Source: a virus. Taken from it: a DNA stretch of 57,596 nt. Below, piece after piece: positions 25,779 through 32,949 of the stretch. The notes beneath the pieces were generated by a model, which made no database searches, had not been told where the DNA came from, and was given only the letters and a program-made list of their open reading frames with translations. Every line of letters starts with the position of its first letter. Positions within the stretch are counted from its first letter, which is position 1. The translations under genes and the position numbers were made by a program. The stretch spans positions 1 to 57,596 of IMG/VR virus record IMGVR_UViG_3300042444_000372, one strand, 5' to 3'.

Positions 25779-27329
25779 TTAGAAGTAGAAGCCTGATTGA
25801 TTAAATGATTTCGGGTAGTTAAGGTTCATTTGAAGTAGCTGTGGATTGTAAGCGTTTAATGACTCTGCCGACACAGAGTTAGCTTGGAACATAGGGTCTT
25901 GATTCTGTCCTTCCCACGTTACATCATTACACGCATCCGAGAGCGTGTCAACAATGTCGTCAGTCATTCCTGGATGCCCTGTCCAAGTAAACACTTCGTC
26001 CATACACTCTTTTAACCATACAGCTTCTTCAGGTAAGTAAATACGATGATTACGCATCCTAAGCTGAGCGTTCAAAGAGTTTTGGATTTTGTCTTTAGAC
26101 TTTGGATTAGGTACTACATTAAGACCAAAGTTAGCTGCTAACTGAGCTGGACCAATACCAAGACCGTTTGTTTCCATTTTTACGTACTGAGGTTTCCAGA
26201 CTTTGTAGATATCACGTAATACCTTAACGCATTCTGGAATTTCATCACGTAGACGTTTCATGTAAAGCCATAGCAACTTGTAGTCATGAGTAAGACCCCA
26301 TACAGAGTAAACCGTATAAGACATACCTTTCTTGGTTGTTGTTTGATCTATGACTCCTTCTTTTACAGTTGCAGCAGAGTCAGCAGTCATGAACACTTTC
26401 TTCAAGTCTTTGTAATGAAGACCTATATCATTAATAACGAAGTAGTCACCTTTAGACTTGTAGAACCTAATATCACGTATCCTAAAACGAGAATCTGGAG
26501 AAGCATCCCAATCTCCATGTTCTAGTTGTAGCTTACGTACTTCGTCTAGTTCTTGTAGAGACTGACGATACGATCTTTGATCTATGTACTCATTATCTCG
26601 TAACGACGAAGGAACGAATGGTTTGTTTGGATTACGACCAACCCAACGAACTCGTTTAGATATTGCTTTAGTTTCATGGTCAACTGAATCATAAAGTTCT
26701 TTTTCAATTTGATACCTATTTTTTATCCAGAGGTGTCCTGGACCACCTGGGTTACAAGACATTCTAAATCTGATAGGAATGGACTTATACATTTGACAAA
26801 CACTACAGCTATCTACGTAATTAGGAATCATATCCTCACTTTTAGGGTCTTTTTTCAATTTGTGCTTAGGGCATACCTTTTTACGTAAACGTGAAAATAG
26901 GTATCTAGGAGCTTGATCGTTTTCAAAGTGACCAGCTTCATCAATAGCTACAAATTGAAACTCTGCCCCTTGGTAGCGTTCTTCTACTCGGTAATCGCCT
27001 AGATACCCGAACTGAAGTTTTGCATAAGGACCGGGTGTACCGTCAGGCCAAGTGGTGTCAAATTGATACGTATGCTCGTCTGGAGAATAGTGAGCACCTT
27101 TAGCGCCTTTTAACCATTGAGAAGCTCTATCTAGTAGTGCTTCGTTTTGTTTAAGCTCTACTAGAGTTCGACGAAGAATCAAAGCAGAGTACCCAGGGGT
27201 ATCTGCGAACTGTAAAGCACCCATCAAAAGAACGTCTGATTTACCAATTGCCCCCTGCCGACCCTTCCCTATTTCTGGAGAGAAGAGAAAAAGCAGGGGG
27301 CTAAACGCCTCCCCCTGCTGCCCCACCAA
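25779..27329 (-). CDS. terL: Terminase large subunit, main ORF (5' end interrupted)
   Basis: This frame supplies everything after the Walker A lysine: KSDVLLM-GALQFAD, PGYSALILRRT, Walker B with FVAIDEAGHF, and RNase-H nuclease acids at MTADSAA, VKMETNG and DDIVDTLSDA. The product packages and cuts DNA. The TTG start of this frame (27327-27329) gives a nonsense N-terminus. The true N-terminus is in a different frame (27301-27420). Removing 64 bp at 27243-27306 restores a normal 525-residue protein with the P-loop GGAAGGGKS. See the entry for the interruption. Confidence 0.85.
   Translation of the reverse strand: MVGQQGEAFSPLLFLFSPEIGKGRQGAIGKSDVLLMGALQFADTPGYSALILRRTLVELKQNEALLDRASQWLKGAKGAHYSPDEHTYQFDTTWPDGTPGPYAKLQFGYLGDYRVEERYQGAEFQFVAIDEAGHFENDQAPRYLFSRLRKKVCPKHKLKKDPKSEDMIPNYVDSCSVCQMYKSIPIRFRMSCNPGGPGHLWIKNRYQIEKELYDSVDHETKAISKRVRWVGRNPNKPFVPSSLRDNEYIDQRSYRQSLQELDEVRKLQLEHGDWDASPDSRFRIRDIRFYKSKGDYFVINDIGLHYKDLKKVFMTADSAATVKEGVIDQTTTKKGMSYTVYSVWGLTHDYKLLWLYMKRLRDEIPECVKVLRDIYKVWKPQYVKMETNGLGIGPAQLAANFGLNVVPNPKSKDKIQNSLNAQLRMRNHRIYLPEEAVWLKECMDEVFTWTGHPGMTDDIVDTLSDACNDVTWEGQNQDPMFQANSVSAESLNAYNPQLLQMNLNYPKSFNQSGFYF
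27243..27306 (-). other. 64-bp interruption in terL Walker A codons
   Basis: Read leftward, exon-like part one ends GGGGGAGGC, then GTTTAG (in-frame stop), and normal reading resumes at GGTAAATCAGAC. The 64 bases (ambiguous by 1-2 bases at the edges) contain 9-bp inverted arms (gccccctgc 27250-27258; gcagggggc 27293-27301) flanking a CTGGAGAGAAGAGAAA motif copy (27272-27292). Another hairpin pairs GCAGGGGG of the gene with CCCCCTGC of the insert. Possible explanations are programmed bypassing (takeoff GGC, landing GGT, both read by one Gly tRNA), a -1 frameshift, a mutation or an assembly fault. Confidence 0.7.
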
Positions 27330-27420
27330 ACATTGCGTCTAAGTGAGGGAGCAGGAGGAATTGTAGCTGAGTGGCAAACGGCTTGTGAGGAATGTACTGG
27401 GAGCACCAGGGGATTCTCAT
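27301..27420 (-). CDS. Terminase large subunit, N-terminal fragment
   Basis: 39 codons, ATG 27418-27420, stop TAG 27301-27303. Sequence YIPHKPFATQLQFLLLP then MFGGAAGGG matches the N-terminus of terminases that continue directly KSD. Promoter-like P3 is just upstream and an AGAGG ribosome site precedes the ATG. It makes no sense alone and should be joined to the downstream ORF. Confidence 0.75.
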   Translation of the reverse strand: MRIPWCSQYIPHKPFATQLQFLLLPHLDAMFGGAAGGGV

Positions 27421-27430
27421 TAGTACCTCT

Positions 27431-27450
27431 ATGCAATGTGAAATTTATTA
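27431..27450 (-). promoter_or_regulatory. Promoter-like element P3 before terL
   Basis: Leftward TAATAAATTTCACATTGCAT, followed by AGAGGTACTA and the terL ATG. Its TAA is the stop of the RuvC-like gene. Same spacing to the start codon as P1. Confidence 0.6.
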
Positions 27451-27921
27451 TTTGAAGTGAAGTCTACATGCTTCACAGATTAGTACCGAGTCTGCTGTAA
27501 CTGGACTTAGGTTAGGTGCTTTAGTTACTCTGGAAGCTAGGACAAGCATTTTGTCTTTATCGTTACCAGGAGCATTAGCTAGCTTCTTCCACTGAACCGG
27601 AGTCGGATACCAAAAGGAAGTTACACCTTTAGCGTGTAACATGCCTTTTATCAATCCAAAGTTCTCATGCAAGGAAGCAATAGCTTTAGTACCTTTGCTA
27701 AACAGCATAGGTCTTTCGATTGTAACAAAACATTCAGACTTACTGCATAGATCAGAAATTAAATCGAGCATTTCGTCTTCAAGAATAGTACGTTGTTTTG
27801 TTTCGTCGTTATGACGTTTGAAGAAAGGATAGATAGCCCAATAAGGCTTTGATCCAGGTAACTTTGATTGTACGGTGATAGCACCTTTTTGACCTAAATC
27901 GATACCTATGTAACGAATCAT
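27448..27921 (-). CDS. RuvC-like Holliday junction resolvase
   Basis: 157 residues with an RNase-H-fold signature: YIGIDLGQKGA (first catalytic Asp, D8), CFVTIERPM (Glu) and TADSVLICEACRLHF (terminal Asp). Single-domain length fits phage RuvC-like resolvases, which cut branched DNA before packaging. It sits directly upstream of terL, in the packaging group. Overlaps the Rmf-like gene end by 4 bp. Confidence 0.8.
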   Translation of the reverse strand: MIRYIGIDLGQKGAITVQSKLPGSKPYWAIYPFFKRHNDETKQRTILEDEMLDLISDLCSKSECFVTIERPMLFSKGTKAIASLHENFGLIKGMLHAKGVTSFWYPTPVQWKKLANAPGNDKDKMLVLASRVTKAPNLSPVTADSVLICEACRLHFK

Positions 27922-28115
27922 GGAAATTTAATTCCGTATTTACTGAAAGTGTCCTTGTGTCTACGTACTAAGTAGTTTTGGTAGTACCCGTCAAACCATG
28001 CTTTGCGTTCATCGGGTCTTTTGTCATAACGATCTGGACAGTTTGACGGTTTACCGTTTTGTTCGGCTCTTTTACCGGCATCAAAAGCTTTTCGAACTTC
28101 GTCTGGCTTTGACAT
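27918..28115 (-). CDS. Rmf-like small protein
   Basis: 65 residues. The pattern AFDAGKRAEQNGKP ... CPDR ... DERKAWFDGYYQ resembles ribosome modulation factor family domains (AxxxGxxAxxxG, C-P-Y/D, WxxGW). Bacterial Rmf dimerises ribosomes; phage members of this fold exist, some with unrelated roles. Lies between a small unknown gene and RuvC. Function not provable here. Confidence 0.6.
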   Translation of the reverse strand: MSKPDEVRKAFDAGKRAEQNGKPSNCPDRYDKRPDERKAWFDGYYQNYLVRRHKDTFSKYGIKFP

Positions 28116-28121
28116 GGTTTG

Positions 28122-28427
28122 TTAGTCTGGTTTGTGGATCATAGCATCGTAGCAATCTCCAACTAGCTTGGTCAAAATCAAAGCGTTATCAATTTCGCTT
28201 TGAGCTAGTTGGAGTTTACGAGCCATGATCGATACGTTTCCATGATTGTCGAGTATCTTTGTCATGAAGACAGAAAAAGCTTGTAGTTGCATTTTTTGTC
28301 GCATAGTAGTTGACTCAGAAGAAAACGCTGTTGAGTCAAACTCTGGTTTGGATTCAAGGTCCGAGTCTTGGAGCATTGTAGCTACTGACTTGACTTCAGG
28401 GGTGTTCTTATTTCTTTGGCTCATCAA
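28122..28427 (-). CDS. Hypothetical helical protein
   Basis: 101 residues. The C-terminal half (NHGNVSIMARKLQLAQSEIDNAL) resembles a DNA-binding helix-turn-helix. The N-terminus is Ser/Glu-rich. Overlaps the terminase small subunit stop by 20 bp. Could be a packaging cofactor or regulator. No family recognised. Confidence 0.6.
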   Translation of the reverse strand: MMSQRNKNTPEVKSVATMLQDSDLESKPEFDSTAFSSESTTMRQKMQLQAFSVFMTKILDNHGNVSIMARKLQLAQSEIDNALILTKLVGDCYDAMIHKPD

Positions 28428-29076
28428 AGTTCCTTTGTAATTGGAGTGCTTGGTCTAGTTCCATAGCTTTTTGAGCTAATGGACCGGGTAAAGCTGGTGC
28501 AGTATGATTGATACCATGCTTTTCTAAGATGTCAATCGGTTTTTCTTGCCTGTCAACCTTGATTGACAGTAAATCCTTATCGAATATTTCGTTAAGATCG
28601 CAACCTTGTTCACGTAGCCTACGCATAGCAGTTATAAAATCAGTAGTAACGTCAAGAGTCTCTTTAGTTGTTCTGCTACCTTCAGAAGACTCTTCGCTCC
28701 AGTCATCGCCTAGCATTCTAGCCGGACCACGTGTTAGAAAAAACTTAGGGTCTACTTGAGCTACCTTAGACTCAGCTAATCCTTTGGCTACTGCCCAACC
28801 TTTAGCTAAATGTTTCCATAAAATCACTTCAGGCATATAAGGACTGTCTTCTTCTTGCTCCTTACCTCTCTTTACCCAGGTTATGAAACGCTGAGCAGGG
28901 ATTCCTAGTGCTGCTGCTATAGCCGACATAGAGAAACCTACTGAGGCCATTTCTTTAGACTTTTCCATAGCGATGAAGTCAGCCAAAAATAGCTCTACAT
29001 CAGTTAAATCTTTAGTAGGTGCTGGAAGATTTTCGTCTATTTCAATGCCTGGTTTTTTCGTTCGTTTTTTTGTCAT
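28408..29076 (-). CDS. terS: Terminase small subunit
   Basis: 222 residues from ATG 29074-29076 (the longer frame start is rejected because it lies within the control element P4). Helix-turn-helix MSAIAAALGIPAQRFITWVKRG near 60-80 and the later VDPKFFLTRGPARMLGDDW resemble small terminase families that pick the packaging site. First gene of the leftward structural arm. Confidence 0.72.
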   Translation of the reverse strand: MTKKRTKKPGIEIDENLPAPTKDLTDVELFLADFIAMEKSKEMASVGFSMSAIAAALGIPAQRFITWVKRGKEQEEDSPYMPEVILWKHLAKGWAVAKGLAESKVAQVDPKFFLTRGPARMLGDDWSEESSEGSRTTKETLDVTTDFITAMRRLREQGCDLNEIFDKDLLSIKVDRQEKPIDILEKHGINHTAPALPGPLAQKAMELDQALQLQRNFDEPKK

Positions 29077-29083
29077 TTGAAAG

Positions 29084-29103
29084 TAATAAATTCCGCATTG
29101 CAT
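29084..29103 (+). promoter_or_regulatory. Promoter-like element P4, rightward
   Basis: TAATAAATTCCGCATTGCAT, perfect consensus, oriented toward the rightward operon (csrA starts 248 bp away) although it lies between terS start and the control region. Confidence 0.55.
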
Positions 29104-29350
29104 AGCGGATTACGAGTAGCGAAAAAATTTTTTGGACTGCCCTTGCGACCGTTTATCGTATATCTATAATAGTGACAGTTGGGTAGGGTGGTGGTAAGCT
29201 ACTTAATTAGTAAATTTTTACTAAAAAGGTACTTGACAGCTACCTACCGCACCTACTATACTGGATGCAATGCAGAATTTATAGCGTACTCCGACCGAGT
29301 ACTTCAAAATAATTACGGAAAGTTTCTACACTTTTGCTAAGGATTGCAGC
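29104..29350. promoter_or_regulatory. Divergent control region, terS arm and csrA operon
   Basis: Non-coding. Holds a sigma-70-like rightward promoter TTGCGA (29143-29148), 16 bp, TATAAT (29165-29170), and a second TTGACA (29233-29238), 18 bp, TATACT (29257-29262). Phage-specific elements P4 and P5 point across it at each other. Transcription of both arms probably starts here. Confidence 0.7.
29265..29283 (-). promoter_or_regulatory. Promoter-like element P5, leftward
   Basis: Leftward reading TATAAATTCTGCATTGCAT. It would start RNA running into terS, and it overlaps the probable start site of the TTGACA/TATACT rightward promoter. Confidence 0.5.
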
Positions 29351-29542
29351 ATGTTAGTACTTGTTAGGTATGTCAACGATCGAATCATGATTGGGGATGA
29401 TATCATTGTTACGATTACAGATGTAAATCGTAAGTCAGGTAGAGTCAAAGTTGGTATCGAAGCTCCAAATAACATTAGAGTTGACAGAGAAGAGATTAGG
29501 ATAGCAAAAAACAAAAACAAGAACGGAGTTCAAAATGTCTAG
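29351..29542 (+). CDS. csrA: Carbon storage regulator CsrA
   Basis: 63 residues. Reads MLVLVRYVNDRIMIGDDIIV and later GIEAPNNIRVDREEIR, a full-length CsrA with the RNA-binding N-terminus and the R46-E-E core. CsrA dimers bind GGA in mRNA hairpins to block or change translation. First gene of the rightward operon, so it is expressed early; it may retune host or phage translation. The usual His before Arg is Asp. Confidence 0.92.
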   Translation: MLVLVRYVNDRIMIGDDIIVTITDVNRKSGRVKVGIEAPNNIRVDREEIRIAKNKNKNGVQNV

Positions 29543-29900
29543 GAACGTTGCTCTTGTTGGTGCATCTACTACTGTAAACTTGTTGCTAAGTTTTACTTTT
29601 GACTACGAAAGAATCCAAGTATTTTACGATGAATCGGATAATGTCGATCAAGTAGTACTGGTTAATGCAACTAACAAGGTTGGGGTTCACCCGTACAAAC
29701 GTGGATGTAAGTTCAGAGAAATCAGACTAACAAAAGACGGGCTAGTAACCTTAGTCAACAGCAAACAAACTATCACACGAAGACTCGCATTATCATTTTA
29801 TTCTTACTTACCTCCAGAAACAGGGGTGCAGGGGAATGCCAAAGAAAGCTACAAAGATCGTTACGACAAAGAAGATCAAAGTCAAAAAGAAGATTGTTAA
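29535..29900 (+). CDS. Hypothetical protein
   Basis: 121 residues. Starts 8 bp before the csrA stop. The first ~95 residues are a beta-rich domain. The last ~22 are charged and overlap the start of the zinc mini-protein, so the real stop region may be compressed. Contains a reversed copy of the interspersed motif at 29796-29821 (CCTCCAGAAAC). No family recognised. Confidence 0.65.
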   Translation: MSRNVALVGASTTVNLLLSFTFDYERIQVFYDESDNVDQVVLVNATNKVGVHPYKRGCKFREIRLTKDGLVTLVNSKQTITRRLALSFYSYLPPETGVQGNAKESYKDRYDKEDQSQKEDC

Positions 29901-29991
29901 GACAGACACCTGTGTAGCTTGTAGCGGTACAGGTAAATCATCATCAGGTTCACGTTGTTATCCTTGTTCTGGAAAAGGAAAGAAAAAATGA
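29836..29991 (+). CDS. DnaJ-type zinc-finger mini-protein
   Basis: 51 residues, not long enough for standard gene callers. A basic N-terminus (MPKKATKIVTTKKIK) is followed by CVACSGTG and CYPCSGKG, two CxxCxGxG motifs of the DnaJ zinc centre. Ribosome site GCAGGGGA ahead of ATG 29836-29838. Its TGA overlaps the next ATG (ATGA). It may bind zinc and unfolded protein or nucleic acid. Confidence 0.72.
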   Translation: MPKKATKIVTTKKIKVKKKIVKTDTCVACSGTGKSSSGSRCYPCSGKGKKK

Positions 29992-31082
29992 GTAATTCAA
30001 AGAAGTTCAAAGTAGGTTGCCCAGTTAAAATAGTTGGTACAGTACATAATGGTGTACAAGGTAAGATTATTAGAGTACTACCTGTTGGTAGTAAAAGTTA
30101 CGTTGTAGCCTCTGCAAAAGATGGTAGTACTGCATTGCAGTACGTAGGTACATTCAATAAGTCGAATTTAGAGCATAATCCTCTACCTTGTAATGGTGTA
30201 AAGCAGTCACCAAGTAGTACACAATACGAAGTTGACGATGCAGTACGATTCATCGCACCTAACCATAAGTATTTTGGAATTGAAGGTCGCATAAAAACGT
30301 ATGATGGTGACACTTGCTACTTTCATTCGAATGATGGAAGGACTAAGTTCTGGTGCTCACCAACTTCACTTGAAAGAGTACAGCTTTTTGTAAAAGGTGA
30401 TCCAGTTATAATAAAACAAGGCACACCATTGAGTGGTAGAAAAGGTGTTGTACTAGGTCTGTTGGCAGGTTCGTATGCCGCAAATTTAACAAAGTATCAT
30501 GTACAAATAAAGTCAGATACTCGTACAAAACCTGATGCAATTCGTATTGTAGATTCTAATATGTTAGACTTTGATAAGGAAGTAATTGATTCACTAAACA
30601 AAGAGTTTACACCTGTAAACAATCTAAGTGATCTAAGTGAAGATGCGTTCTACGATGTTTGGGACGAAATGCCACCAAAAGCACCTAAGACTGATGCAGT
30701 AAAGCTTTGTGGAACGCATAACGTACCAATCAAAGATGCAGGGCTACAAACGCATATCGAAGCTAGGTTCGATTGTCTTGACCCAAGTGTAATGAAGCTA
30801 TTAGCTGAATGCCGTGGCTTTGGTGTAAGTAAGTATGGGGTAGACAGTCATAAGAAGATACCAGTAGCAGATCATTTGAACCACGCGATCAATCATATTA
30901 ATGAACACCGTAGAGGTAATGACACTGAAATGCACTTAGTAAATGCAATGTGCAGATTACTCTTTGCGATATCTGGGGTATTCGAGATCGGGTACTATGA
31001 AGATACGTACTGGCATCCAGATATGGGATCGAAGAATTCGGACAAACTACCTAACCCTGTTTCTGGAGAAAAGAAAAAATGA
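29988..31082 (+). CDS. KOW-repeat/DUF5664 fusion protein
   Basis: 364 residues from ATG 29988 (the upstream in-frame start 29955 lies inside the zinc protein). Three KOW-like beta modules (VGCPVKIVGTVHNGVQGKI near 7; APNHKYFGIEGRI near 83; FVKGDPVIIKQG near 135) precede a C-terminal domain with ARFDCLDPSVMKLLAE, FGVSKYG, VADHLNHAINHINEHRRGND and HLVNAMCRLLFAIS, which matches the dATP/dGTP diphosphohydrolase N-terminal domain (DUF5664). KOW modules bind RNA polymerase or nucleic acid; the C-terminal part may act on dNTPs. Confidence 0.72.
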   Translation: MSNSKKFKVGCPVKIVGTVHNGVQGKIIRVLPVGSKSYVVASAKDGSTALQYVGTFNKSNLEHNPLPCNGVKQSPSSTQYEVDDAVRFIAPNHKYFGIEGRIKTYDGDTCYFHSNDGRTKFWCSPTSLERVQLFVKGDPVIIKQGTPLSGRKGVVLGLLAGSYAANLTKYHVQIKSDTRTKPDAIRIVDSNMLDFDKEVIDSLNKEFTPVNNLSDLSEDAFYDVWDEMPPKAPKTDAVKLCGTHNVPIKDAGLQTHIEARFDCLDPSVMKLLAECRGFGVSKYGVDSHKKIPVADHLNHAINHINEHRRGNDTEMHLVNAMCRLLFAISGVFEIGYYEDTYWHPDMGSKNSDKLPNPVSGEKKK

Positions 31083-31273
31083 ACAAACGTAAATTGGTAC
31101 ATCGTTTGATCGAAGCTATTACTCGATATGAAAAACAGTATGATCTAATGCGTCTTTGTCGCTTAGATGATTCTAAGATGCCAGATTACTACGTAAGAAT
31201 TTATAATCTACGTAGTAAGCTATTAACTTTAGTTGGTACGAACCACCCATTCTTTTCTAGGTGCAAAAAATAA
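31079..31273 (+). CDS. Small hypothetical protein
   Basis: 64 residues, helical and basic (KLVHRLIEAITRYEKQYDL). The ATG overlaps the previous TGA and its RBS is the CTGGAGAAAAGAAAAA copy at 31063-31078. No known family. Confidence 0.65.
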   Translation: MNKRKLVHRLIEAITRYEKQYDLMRLCRLDDSKMPDYYVRIYNLRSKLLTLVGTNHPFFSRCKK

Positions 31274-31274
31274 A

Positions 31275-31616
31275 ATGAGTTTAACTGATGTTTTAGTAAT
31301 TTGTGTAGTTGCAGCAATGCTTTGTTCGGCTGTGTGTATGATTCTAATTGCTGCTGCACTTGGGTCGTATGATAGACGTATTAAAAGCATGAGTTTATTA
31401 GTAACCGACACTTTGAAAAGCAACAACAATCTCAAGAAACAATTAGATGTACTGTTAGTAGGCTATACAATGCTAGGAGACACACTACGACATATAGTTA
31501 CTATGAGTAACCAAGAGCATATATTTAAAGGAGAAATCCATATGTATGCACAAACTCAACTGAAGCTGGTCCTAGATTTTTTGGAGAAAGAAGAAAAGAG
31601 ATTAGAAGATGCATAA
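31275..31616 (+). CDS. Small membrane protein with cytoplasmic helix
   Basis: 113 residues from ATG 31275-31277, placed one base after the previous stop; the earlier in-frame start is rejected. One transmembrane helix near 5-28 (VLVICVVAAMLCSAVCMILI), then a long helical region. Could be a host-membrane-targeted early protein. Unrecognised. Confidence 0.65.
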   Translation: MSLTDVLVICVVAAMLCSAVCMILIAAALGSYDRRIKSMSLLVTDTLKSNNNLKKQLDVLLVGYTMLGDTLRHIVTMSNQEHIFKGEIHMYAQTQLKLVLDFLEKEEKRLEDA

Positions 31617-31827
31617 GATTACAAAGATAGACGATTCTATGAGACAGTTAAACTGGAACGAGGTTGTTAAAGATGGAGATATGATACTGTCTACCAAAAC
31701 TCAAGTATATGGCCCTGCTGTAAACACCGTTGGAATGACTGTTGCTGAAGTTTTTGAACTTGGTAAAAGCGTTCATGGAGAAACTGTTATTATCTATAGA
31801 TCAATGAAAGGATCAGATAATGTATAA
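31609..31827 (+). CDS. Small hypothetical protein
   Basis: 72 residues, begins MHKITKIDDSMRQLNW. Overlaps the membrane protein stop and the next gene by 8 bp each, so it is translationally coupled. Mixed beta/alpha. No family recognised. Confidence 0.6.
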   Translation: MHKITKIDDSMRQLNWNEVVKDGDMILSTKTQVYGPAVNTVGMTVAEVFELGKSVHGETVIIYRSMKGSDNV

Positions 31828-32041
31828 GATTACATGGAGCTTACCACACGATCCTTTTCAGACAGTCCTCATACTTGTTCCAGATGTATACACACTGTTT
31901 GAAGTCTATTACGCACTAACCAATAGTACTAAAGTTGGAAATATAATCGTTTCTAACCTAAGCGGTGATGTAATGGATATGAAAGAAGGATTAGCTAATG
32001 TTGCTTATCAAGGTACTCATTCAAAGATTCAGAAAGGATAA
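31820..32041 (+). CDS. Small hypothetical protein
   Basis: 73 residues, begins MYKITWSLPHDPF. Overlaps the previous gene by 8 bp. A hydrophobic beta-rich first half, charged second half. No family recognised. Confidence 0.6.
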   Translation: MYKITWSLPHDPFQTVLILVPDVYTLFEVYYALTNSTKVGNIIVSNLSGDVMDMKEGLANVAYQGTHSKIQKG

Positions 32042-32046
32042 GTAAA

Positions 32047-32259
32047 ATGCCTGACCACGCACAAAGAACAATCAATTTAATCAATGCAGCATTAGACTTT
32101 GTAGATAACTACAATATAAGTAATGACCCCATTCCTGGTAATATGGATCAACTTTACCTGAATGAACTTAGACAGTGTGCTGCTAAGTACAGAGAGTCAA
32201 AGAAACCAAAGCCTAGATGTCCCGATGATACAGACGATTTCATTATTGGTAATGGTTGA
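32047..32259 (+). CDS. Small hypothetical helical protein
   Basis: 70 residues. Helical first half (RTINLINAALDFVDNYN), acidic C-terminus. Five bases after the previous stop, RBS AAAGGATAA. No family recognised. Confidence 0.6.
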   Translation: MPDHAQRTINLINAALDFVDNYNISNDPIPGNMDQLYLNELRQCAAKYRESKKPKPRCPDDTDDFIIGNG

Positions 32260-32285
32260 TCTATTCACGATGTAAGGTAGCTAAC

Positions 32286-32573
32286 ATGATCGAGTCAATC
32301 TACGGATACAGAGTATATGTAAACGATACTCTGTGTATCGAAACAGAGCGTAGTCAAATACGGTTTCCTAGATCAAAGAAGTCTAGGATACGTAAGAAGT
32401 GGGCTAAGAACCAAAAGAACTGGACACAAAGACAAGTACACAAAGCATTTGTAGTAGGTAGAGACATATATCTATCAACTGCTACATACGAGTCAGTGAA
32501 AGCTACAGGCAAATTGCATCCAGTCCTGTTACTTGCAAATACTAAAATGATAAAAGGATCAAACAATGGCTGA
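32286..32573 (+). CDS. Small basic hypothetical protein
   Basis: 95 residues from ATG 32286-32288, chosen because an AAGG site precedes it; the TTG at 32256 would overlap the previous stop. Strongly basic (FPRSKKSRIRKKWAKNQKN) N-terminal half, likely nucleic-acid binding. Unrecognised. Confidence 0.6.
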   Translation: MIESIYGYRVYVNDTLCIETERSQIRFPRSKKSRIRKKWAKNQKNWTQRQVHKAFVVGRDIYLSTATYESVKATGKLHPVLLLANTKMIKGSNNG

Positions 32574-32943
32574 TAATGTAAAATGGAAACCAGGAGCAGT
32601 TAAATTAGTGGATGGTAGTAACGCAATCATTCACTACGTACAAGAAGTATGTTCTACAGTACGCTACATAGGTATGTATCATCGCAACATAGGAGCAGGT
32701 TACGCATGGTGGCCTATAGCGTGGACAGTTACAGGGAGTGTGTTTCCATTCGATACTAAGGTTGACCTTAACCTAGTTCCACCAAAATCTCTAGTAACCT
32801 ATACGTCTGATGAAAAACTTAGTAGAGCTACAGAATTACTAGCTCGTGTCGAGTTAGTACTGTACCATGATAGTTCTATTACTAATAGTGGTCAGTTACA
32901 CAACGATATTTCTAAATTTTTAGAAGAGTTGGATAAAGGATAA
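32566..32943 (+). CDS. Hypothetical protein
   Basis: 125 residues, Trp-rich (WKPG, AWWPIAW), beta-rich, then a helical end. Overlaps the previous gene by 8 bp. No family recognised. Confidence 0.6.
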   Translation: MADNVKWKPGAVKLVDGSNAIIHYVQEVCSTVRYIGMYHRNIGAGYAWWPIAWTVTGSVFPFDTKVDLNLVPPKSLVTYTSDEKLSRATELLARVELVLYHDSSITNSGQLHNDISKFLEELDKG

Positions 32944-32949
32944 CAAACA

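Noticed and set aside
29796-29821. Eukaryotic-style 3' splice site (pyrimidine tract then CCAG) suggested by the interspersed motif
   Set aside because: No GT-AG introns are needed in the genes that carry the motif, and the motif also occurs between genes.
30121-30145. Palindrome TACTGCATTGCAGTA
   Set aside because: Lies within a well-supported gene and shares only the CATTGCA part with the promoter element.
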